64,000 bases of DNA from Chloroflexota bacterium (GTDB lineage Bacteria; Chloroflexota; Anaerolineae; Anaerolineales; VGOW01), in contig JACPWC010000064.1 of the NCBI GenBank assembly GCA_016197225.1, forward strand, positions 1 to 64,000, in the 5' to 3' direction. Every line of letters starts with the position of its first letter. Position 1 is the first letter of the stretch. Positions 58,140-64,000 of this stretch are shown piece after piece. The translations under genes and the position numbers were made by a program. The notes under the pieces are model-generated. The model had not been told where the DNA came from. It was given only the letters and a program-made list of their open reading frames with translations, and made no database searches.

Positions 58140-60566
58140 ATGCAATCTCACGCGCAAGCCGTCATCGTCGGCGGCGGGGTCGGCGGCTGCAGCATCGCCT
58201 ACCATCTCACCCTCATGGGCTGGAAGGATGTCGTCGTCGTCGAGCGGCACGAGATCACCAGCGGCTCGACATTTCACTCGGCGGGCTTAGTCGGCCAGCT
58301 CCGCACCTCCTCCAGCCTCACCAAGCTGATGCGCTACAGCACCGACCTCTATCGCCGCCTCAAGAACGAAACCGAAGTTGACCCCGGCTGGCGGGAAGTG
58401 GGCAGTTTGCGTATCGCCTCTTCGGCAGAGCGCATGGAAGAACTCAAGCGCATCGTCGGCTACTCCAAAGCTTTCGGCATGCCGCTGGAAATGCTCTCGC
58501 CCAAAGAATGCCATGATCTCTTCCCGCTCATGTCGCTCGACGGCGTGCAGGGCGGCGTGTACCTGCCAACCGACGGCTACATTGATCCGACCGGCCTGAC
58601 CAACGCGCTGATGGCCGGGGCCAGGAGTCGCGGCGCGAAGTTCCTGACGAACACTCGCGTCACCGGCATCACAATAACCAATAACCAAATAACAGAAGTT
58701 GCCACCGACAAAGGCCCCATCAAAACGGACGTGGTCGTAAACGCCGCCGGTTTGTGGGGCAACGACCTTGCCCGCATGGTCGGCCTTGCTCTGCCCATCA
58801 TCCCGATGGCTCATCTCTACCTGATCACTAAACCCATCGCCGGCCAGCCGCACACCATGCCGACGATGCGCGACCCGGACAACCTTGTGTATTACCGCGA
58901 AGAAGTGGGCGGCCTGATCGCGGGCGGCTACGAACGTGAGCCACAGCCCTGGGGCCTCGACGGCGTGCCGCAGGACTGGAACTTCAAACTCCTTGAGCCA
59001 GATTGGGATCGCTTCACGCCGTTGATGGAGAACGCCATCAAGCGCGTGCCTGCTCTTGAAACCGCCGAGATCGTGCAACTCCTCAACGGCCCCGAAGGCT
59101 TCACACCCGACTCGGAATACTTGCTTGGCCCGACGGCAGTGCGCGGCTTCTGGGCCGCCTGCGCCTTTTGCGCCCACGGCCTGGCCGGGGCGGGGGGCAT
59201 TGGCAAGGTGATGGCTGAATGGATCATTGACGGCCACCCCGAATGGGACATGTGGCGGCTCGACGTGCGCCGCTACGGGTCGCAATACAACAGTCAGCAA
59301 TACACGTTGGATCGCACCGTCGAAACTTACGCCCAGTATTACGACATTCACTATCCGGCTGAAGAGCGGGGGTCGGCCCGGCCCCTGCGGCTTTCGCCTG
59401 CCTATCACCGTTTGAAAGAGTTGGGCGCGGTCTTTGGCGAGAAGGGCGGCTGGGAACGGCCAAACTGGTTTGGCCCCAACGAGCGCGACGCCAAACACAC
59501 CCACCGGCCCAAAGGCTGGGGCCAGCACAACTGGTCGCCGGCGATTGGTATGGAGCACGTTGTCACGCGCGAGCGCGCCGGGTTGTTTGACGAAACATCA
59601 TTTAGCAAGATCGAAGTGTTGGGGCCGGGTGCGATGATGTTCTTGCAAAGATTGTGTGCGAATGACGTGGACAAACCTGCCGGAACCGTCATCTACACCC
59701 AAATGCTCAACCCGCGCGGCGGCATCGAATGTGACTTCACCGTGTCGCGGCTGGCCGATGATCGATTCATGATCGTCACCGGCACGGCTTTTGGCACGCA
59801 CGACATCACCTGGTTGCGCCTCAATGCGCCGCTCGACGGCTCGGTGTACATCAACGACATCACCTCAAGCCGGACTTGCTTCGGCCTGTGGGGGCCTCGC
59901 GCCCGCAACATTTTGCAGAAGGTGACGCGAGACGATGTGTCCAACGCCGCCTTTCCTTACATGACGGCCAAACAAATCACCGTCGGCAACGTCCCGACCC
60001 TGGCTCTGCGCGTCACCTACGTTGGCGAACTAGGCTGGGAATTTTACGCGCCGACCGAATACGGCCAGCAGTTGTGGGACACGCTGTGGGAAGCAGGGCA
60101 AGAGTTTGGCCTGGTTGCCGCCGGATACAAAGCGATTGACTCTCTACGACTGGAGAAGGGCTATCGCTACTGGAGCGGCGACATCACGCCCGACTACACC
60201 CCGTTTGAAGCCGGCCTCGGTTTCGCCGTCGCCCTCAACAAGCCCGTTGACTTCATCGGCAAGCAGGCGTTGATTGAAGCGAAAGCGAAAGGCCTGACGC
60301 AAAAGCTGTGTTGCCTCACGCTGGCCGACCCGGATACGGTGACATTTGGCAGTGAGCCGATTCGGGCTGATGGGCAAGTGGTGGGTTGGGTAACGAGCGG
60401 CGGCTACGGCTACAGTGTGGGCAAGAGCATTGCTTACGGCTATCTGCCGGTTGAACTCGCCAAGCCAGGGACGAAGCTGACGGTCGAGTGTTTTGGGGTG
60501 GAGATTGAGGCGGTGGTGGAGAGAGAGCCGTTGTGGGATGCGAGAGGGGAGAAAATAAAAATATAA
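58140..60566 (+). CDS. Dimethylglycine/sarcosine dehydrogenase-like flavoprotein
   Basis: An 808-residue fusion: an N-terminal FAD-dependent oxidoreductase (dinucleotide motif VIVGGGVGGCSIAYHL), a linker FAO_M-like segment (about 370-430) and a C-terminal GcvT-like aminomethyltransferase (430-800; GAMMFLQRLCANDVDKPAG, VTYVGELGWEFYAP). It demethylates N-methylated glycines, passing the one-carbon group to tetrahydrofolate. AGGAG precedes the ATG. TAATG links it to glgA. Confidence 0.92.
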   Translation: MQSHAQAVIVGGGVGGCSIAYHLTLMGWKDVVVVERHEITSGSTFHSAGLVGQLRTSSSLTKLMRYSTDLYRRLKNETEVDPGWREVGSLRIASSAERMEELKRIVGYSKAFGMPLEMLSPKECHDLFPLMSLDGVQGGVYLPTDGYIDPTGLTNALMAGARSRGAKFLTNTRVTGITITNNQITEVATDKGPIKTDVVVNAAGLWGNDLARMVGLALPIIPMAHLYLITKPIAGQPHTMPTMRDPDNLVYYREEVGGLIAGGYEREPQPWGLDGVPQDWNFKLLEPDWDRFTPLMENAIKRVPALETAEIVQLLNGPEGFTPDSEYLLGPTAVRGFWAACAFCAHGLAGAGGIGKVMAEWIIDGHPEWDMWRLDVRRYGSQYNSQQYTLDRTVETYAQYYDIHYPAEERGSARPLRLSPAYHRLKELGAVFGEKGGWERPNWFGPNERDAKHTHRPKGWGQHNWSPAIGMEHVVTRERAGLFDETSFSKIEVLGPGAMMFLQRLCANDVDKPAGTVIYTQMLNPRGGIECDFTVSRLADDRFMIVTGTAFGTHDITWLRLNAPLDGSVYINDITSSRTCFGLWGPRARNILQKVTRDDVSNAAFPYMTAKQITVGNVPTLALRVTYVGELGWEFYAPTEYGQQLWDTLWEAGQEFGLVAAGYKAIDSLRLEKGYRYWSGDITPDYTPFEAGLGFAVALNKPVDFIGKQALIEAKAKGLTQKLCCLTLADPDTVTFGSEPIRADGQVVGWVTSGGYGYSVGKSIAYGYLPVELAKPGTKLTVECFGVEIEAVVEREPLWDARGEKIKI

Positions 60567-62023
60567 TGCAACCCCTCAAAATCCTCTTCCTCGCCGCTGA
60601 AGCCGCCCCCTTCGCCAAGACCGGCGGCCTGGGCGACGTGGTCGGCGCTCTGCCCAAAGCCTTGAGCGCGATGGGCCACGACGTTCGCATTGTCATCCCG
60701 GCCTATCAACCCATCGAAGCCTCTTTTCATGGCGACAACAAATGGAACCTCCGAGCTTTGCCCTGGGACTGGAAAGTGCCGACGGGCGGAGGACTGTTGC
60801 CCGCCGGTTTGTTGGAAGGTCGCGTCCCCGGCAGTGACGTGCCGATCTACTTCGTCGCCGAGCGCAACCTGTTTGGCCGCCCGGAAATTTACGGCTACCC
60901 CGACGACGCCTACCGCTTCTCCTTCTTCTGCCGCGCCGCGCTGGATTTGATCCCGGCTCTCGGCTGGCGGCCCGATATCATCCACGCCCACGACTGGCAC
61001 ACTGCTCCGGCCCTGATGTGGCTCGCCATCACCGGCCAGTACGACGAACGCTATCGCGGCATCCCCAGCCTCTTCACCATTCACAACCTTGCTCATCAAG
61101 GGCGTAGCCCGCGGGATGTGCTCCACTATCTCAGCGTCGAGACTCCGTCCTTGCTTGAAGAACCTTACGGCTCGGTCAATTTTATGGCGCGCGGAATCCA
61201 CCACGCCACCCTCATCAACACCGTCAGCCCCACCTACGCCCGCGAGATCATGACACCCGGCGGCGGCGCTGACCTCGACGGCCTTCTGCGCTTCCGCCAC
61301 TTCGACGTGCACGGCATCGTCAACGGCCTAGACTACGACACTTGGGATCCGACCGTCGACAAAAACCTGGCCCGTGCTTTCGATGTTGATCATCTTGATG
61401 ATCGACTCCACAACAAACGCGCCTTGCAGGAACGCGCCGGTCTGCCCGTCCGCGACGACGTGCCGCTGGTGGCGATGGTGAGCCGCCTCGATTGGCAGAA
61501 AGGCCTTGACATCATGGGCCACGTCATTCATCTGCTCATGAATGATTATGCCGGCGAGGCGCAATTTGTGGTGCTGGGCACGGGCGCGAAAGAATATGAA
61601 GACGTGTTTGCCCGGCTGGCCGGTTACCACAAGCAAAAGATGACAGCCTTCCTCACCTACGCCGCCGACCTCGCGCCGCTGATCTACGGTGGAGCCGACA
61701 TCTTCCTCATGCCCTCTCGCTTTGAGCCATGCGGACTCGGCCAACTGATCGCCATGCACTACGGCTGTGTGCCAGTGGTGCGGGCCACCGGCGGTTTAGC
61801 CGACACGGTTCGGGATGGCCTCACCGGCTTCACCTTTGACGACTACACCCCCGAAGCTTTCTGGAATGCCCTGCAACGCGCCATCTACATCTATAATGTT
61901 GATCAACCAAGCTGGCGGGCCATCCAACATAACGGCATGATCGAAGACTTCTCTTGGAGCCGCTCGGCGCACGGCTATCAGCAGTTGTACGAATGGGCCA
62001 TCGCCCGCCTGCGTGGTTACTGA
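60566..62023 (+). CDS. glgA: Glycogen synthase (ADP-glucose type)
   Basis: A 485-residue GT5 glucosyltransferase. Motifs: KTGGLGDVVGALP near the N-terminus, HAHDWHTA, VNTVSPTYA, SRLDWQKGLD, and the C-terminal PSRFEPCGLGQL. Extends glycogen chains from ADP-glucose in the cytoplasm. The ATG overlaps the upstream stop (TAATG), so the two unlike genes share a transcript. Confidence 0.95.
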   Translation: MQPLKILFLAAEAAPFAKTGGLGDVVGALPKALSAMGHDVRIVIPAYQPIEASFHGDNKWNLRALPWDWKVPTGGGLLPAGLLEGRVPGSDVPIYFVAERNLFGRPEIYGYPDDAYRFSFFCRAALDLIPALGWRPDIIHAHDWHTAPALMWLAITGQYDERYRGIPSLFTIHNLAHQGRSPRDVLHYLSVETPSLLEEPYGSVNFMARGIHHATLINTVSPTYAREIMTPGGGADLDGLLRFRHFDVHGIVNGLDYDTWDPTVDKNLARAFDVDHLDDRLHNKRALQERAGLPVRDDVPLVAMVSRLDWQKGLDIMGHVIHLLMNDYAGEAQFVVLGTGAKEYEDVFARLAGYHKQKMTAFLTYAADLAPLIYGGADIFLMPSRFEPCGLGQLIAMHYGCVPVVRATGGLADTVRDGLTGFTFDDYTPEAFWNALQRAIYIYNVDQPSWRAIQHNGMIEDFSWSRSAHGYQQLYEWAIARLRGY

Positions 62024-62044
62024 AAGGTAATCGCTCGCACACTA

Positions 62045-62170
62045 AGCATCCTGAGCGGAGCGGCGGGTGTTGTTGCCGCCGCGCAGTCGAAGGATGCGGC
62101 TTTCGCACCAGCGCCGCACCCTTCGACTACGGCCAACGAAAAGCACGTTGGCCTCCGCTCAGGGTGCTAC
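62045..62170. repeat. Long composite repeat, CCTGAGCGGAG type (second copy)
   Basis: GCATCCTGAGCGGAGCGG, GCAGTCGAAGGATGCGG, then GCACCCTTCGACTACGG and CCTCCGCTCAGGGTGCTAC, which form long imperfect arms. Same words as at 56761. Confidence 0.82.
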
Positions 62171-62213
62171 CCCGTGAGCATCTACAAAATCTTTTTTATT
62201 GACAAGGACAACT

Positions 62214-63719
62214 ATGAACGAAAAATTTCTCGAACTCAAAAACCGCCTCGCCGAAATTCACGACCTCACCAAAATTTCGTGGGTGCTGGGTTGGGATCAA
62301 CGGGTGATGATGCCGCAAAAAGGCTCGGCCGTGCGGGCCGAGCAGTTGGCGACGCTCGAAAAGGTGCGGCTGGAAAAATTCATCTCCGATGAAATGGGCC
62401 GCCTGCTCGACGACCTTTTGCCTTATGAAGAAAGCCTGCCCTACGACTCCGACGAAGCAAGCCTGATCCGTGTAACGCGGCGCGATTACCAAAAGGCACG
62501 CCGCGTGCCCCCGGAACTGGAAGCCGAGATGGCCCGCACCGCCGCCAACGCCACCGAGGCCTGGATCGAAGCCCGCCAGAAATCCGACTTCTCGATTTTC
62601 CTGCCGCACTTGCAGAAGAACGTCGAACTCAAACACAAATACGTGGAATGCTTCGACGAGGTGGAGCACGTTTACGATCCTCTGCTCGACGACTACGAGC
62701 CGGGCATGAAGACCGCCGAAGTGCGGGCCGTGTTCGACGACCTCAAGAAAGACCTGGTTCCCCTCATCGCCGCCATCAACCAAAAAGCCGACTCGGTCAG
62801 TGACGCCTGCCTGCGCGGCCACTTCCCCGTTGACAAACAACGCGAGTTCTCGTTGAGCATCGTCGAGCGCTTCGGCTTCAACCCCGACTCGTGGCGGCTC
62901 GACCCGACGGTTCATCCCTTTGCTAGCAGTTCGGCCACCACCGACATCCGCATCACCACCCGCTATCGCGAAGATTTCGTCAACGCCGCCATGTTTGGCA
63001 CGATGCACGAGTGCGGCCATGGCCTGTACGAAAACGGCATCAGCCCGGCGCTGGAGCGCACCCCGCTCTGCCGGGGCGTCTCGCTCGGCCTGCACGAGTC
63101 ACAAAGCCGCATGTGGGAAAACTTAGTCGGGCGCAGTCGGCCATTTTGGCGGCACTTCTATCCCAAACTGCAGGCCGCCTTCCCGGATCAATTTAATGGG
63201 GTGGAGATGGAGACGTTCTATCGGGCGATCAACAAGGTTCAGCCGTCATTGATCCGGGTGGAAGCCGACGAGGCCACTTACAACCTGCACATCATCTTGC
63301 GCTTCGAGTTGGAGCAGGAAATGATGGAAGGCAAGGTCGCCCTGCGCGACCTGCCCGAAGCCTGGAACGCCCGCATGAAGTCTTATCTTGGCGTGGACGT
63401 GCCAAACGACGCTCAGGGTGTTCTGCAAGACATTCACTGGTCGAGCGGCGGCATCGGCTACTTCTCCACTTACTCGCTGGGCAACATCATCTCCTGCCAG
63501 ATTTGGGAGAAGGTGTTGGAAGCCCTGCCGGATATTTACGAGCAATTCGAGCGCGGCGAGTTCATGGCCTTGCGCGAGTGGTTGCGCGAGAATCTGCACA
63601 AGCACGGGCGCAAGTTCACCCCGAAGGAGACGCTAGAGAAAGTGGCAGGCAGTTCCATCAACGTTGGGCCGTATGTGAAGTATCTCAAGAGCAAGTACGG
63701 CGAGATTTACGGTTTGTAA
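62214..63719 (+). CDS. Carboxypeptidase Taq family (M32)
   Basis: A 501-residue zinc carboxypeptidase. The metal motif is TMHECGHGLYE (HExxH), the second ligand region LGLHESQSRMWENLVG, and FRTH-like IRITTRYRE, typical of M32. Acts in the cytoplasm on peptide C-termini. ATG at 62214 gives the normal family start (MNEKFLELKNRLAEI). Confidence 0.93.
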   Translation: MNEKFLELKNRLAEIHDLTKISWVLGWDQRVMMPQKGSAVRAEQLATLEKVRLEKFISDEMGRLLDDLLPYEESLPYDSDEASLIRVTRRDYQKARRVPPELEAEMARTAANATEAWIEARQKSDFSIFLPHLQKNVELKHKYVECFDEVEHVYDPLLDDYEPGMKTAEVRAVFDDLKKDLVPLIAAINQKADSVSDACLRGHFPVDKQREFSLSIVERFGFNPDSWRLDPTVHPFASSSATTDIRITTRYREDFVNAAMFGTMHECGHGLYENGISPALERTPLCRGVSLGLHESQSRMWENLVGRSRPFWRHFYPKLQAAFPDQFNGVEMETFYRAINKVQPSLIRVEADEATYNLHIILRFELEQEMMEGKVALRDLPEAWNARMKSYLGVDVPNDAQGVLQDIHWSSGGIGYFSTYSLGNIISCQIWEKVLEALPDIYEQFERGEFMALREWLRENLHKHGRKFTPKETLEKVAGSSINVGPYVKYLKSKYGEIYGL

Positions 63720-63723
63720 GTTT

Positions 63724-63785
63724 ATCCGCAGATTACGCAGATGATTCCAAATCTGCGCGCGAAACGTCTGTGAAAATCTGTGGAT
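63724..63785. repeat. Imperfect palindrome M32-arginase family gene
   Basis: Words ATCCGCAGATTACGCAGATG, AATCTGCGCGCG and reverse CGTCTGTGAAAATCTGTGGAT. A widely seen word type in environmental bacteria. Confidence 0.75.
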
Positions 63786-63796
63786 CAAAGTTTGGA

Positions 63797-64000
63797 ATGG
63801 ATTATCTTCTAAAACCCCATGCCACCCCTCAACACCGCTTTGCCTACATCGGCATTCCGCACGACGCCGCCACCAGCATCGGCAACCCCGGCGCGCGGTT
63901 TGCTCCGGCGGCCCTGCGCGAATCCCTGCGGGGCGTGTTCGAGTGGCGGCTCCGCGACGGCAAGTTGGCCGACATTGACGAAGGCCTCATTGATCTCTCG
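63797..64000 (+). CDS. Arginase/agmatinase-family protein, N-terminal part (partial)
   Basis: The frame runs off the end of the window with 68 codons present. The N-terminus AYIGIPHDAATSIGNPGARFAPAALRESL is the ureohydrolase start pattern (arginase, agmatinase, formiminoglutamase, guanidinobutyrase). Metal motifs lie beyond the window. Confidence 0.78.
   Translation, partial: MDYLLKPHATPQHRFAYIGIPHDAATSIGNPGARFAPAALRESLRGVFEWRLRDGKLADIDEGLIDLS

Noticed and set aside
58287-59558. Minus-strand frame of over 400 codons opposite the dehydrogenase
   Set aside because: Shadow of the well-supported flavoprotein gene; no domain, no ribosome binding site.

Overview
The window is a gene-dense, GC-rich bacterial chromosome segment with no rRNA, CRISPR array or insertion sequence. 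Its gene content (NuoLMN, a LivKHMGF transporter, split FluG-like genes, a TldD/ATP-grasp cluster, multi-GAF HD-GYP signalling, DUF11 surface proteins) and its intergenic word-repeats suggest an uncultured Chloroflexota (Anaerolineae-like) genome. This is inference from gene content, not a phylogenetic result.

Layout. 1-3401: the end of a complex I operon (nuoL tail, nuoM, nuoN). 3562-6595: an AT-richer Type II restriction-modification pair followed by a tiny zinc-ribbon fragment. 6644-15635: a branched-chain-amino-acid-type ABC transporter (ATPases, permeases, binding lipoprotein), two glutamine-synthetase-like ligases and an amidohydrolase, resembling the parts of FluG as separate genes. 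15739-20247: a 1502-residue six-GAF/PAS/HD-GYP sensor on the minus strand. 20370-30584: a subtilase with an N-terminal zinc ribbon and a C-terminal CBM48-like domain, an esterase, a VapBC pair, then an operon of three ATP-grasp proteins plus a GCS2-type carboxylate-amine ligase and a TldD protease, a likely peptide or amide metabolite pathway. 30749-36575: a DUF11 surface protein with an LPXTG-like tail, and an ABC-2 exporter whose ATPase carries a frameshift. 36694-38587: a PfkB kinase, a second VapBC pair and tRNA-Glu.

38653-46165 (minus strand) is the most unusual part: a bacterial microcompartment (BMC) locus. In transcription order it holds EutJ, a tandem-BMC shell protein, a small EutT-N-like protein, an EutN vertex domain fused to a DUF5939/class III nucleotidyl cyclase, a free-standing EutN, an unknown protein, a receiver-ParA/CpaE fusion, a receiver/degenerate-GGDEF protein and a class II aldolase. 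No BMC-H shell protein and no classical signature enzyme such as an aldehyde dehydrogenase is present, so the rest of the compartment must lie elsewhere or this is an atypical system. The vertex-cyclase fusion suggests that second-messenger synthesis is tied to the shell.

46175-64000: a NucS-like protein, a metallophosphoesterase, a HAD phosphatase, a Pot/Afu-type ABC importer, a choline-kinase-like phosphotransferase, a pair of related membrane proteins (one with TPRs), a PD-(D/E)XK protein, a dimethylglycine/sarcosine dehydrogenase, glycogen synthase, an M32 carboxypeptidase and the start of an arginase-family gene.

Across the window, many of the 40-150 nt gaps between co-directional genes hold an imperfect palindrome built from short repeated words (for example AATTCTCAATG, CCAAAATC, GGATTGAACGG). 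The words differ from gap to gap, and the repeats often reach into stop codons or abut start codons.
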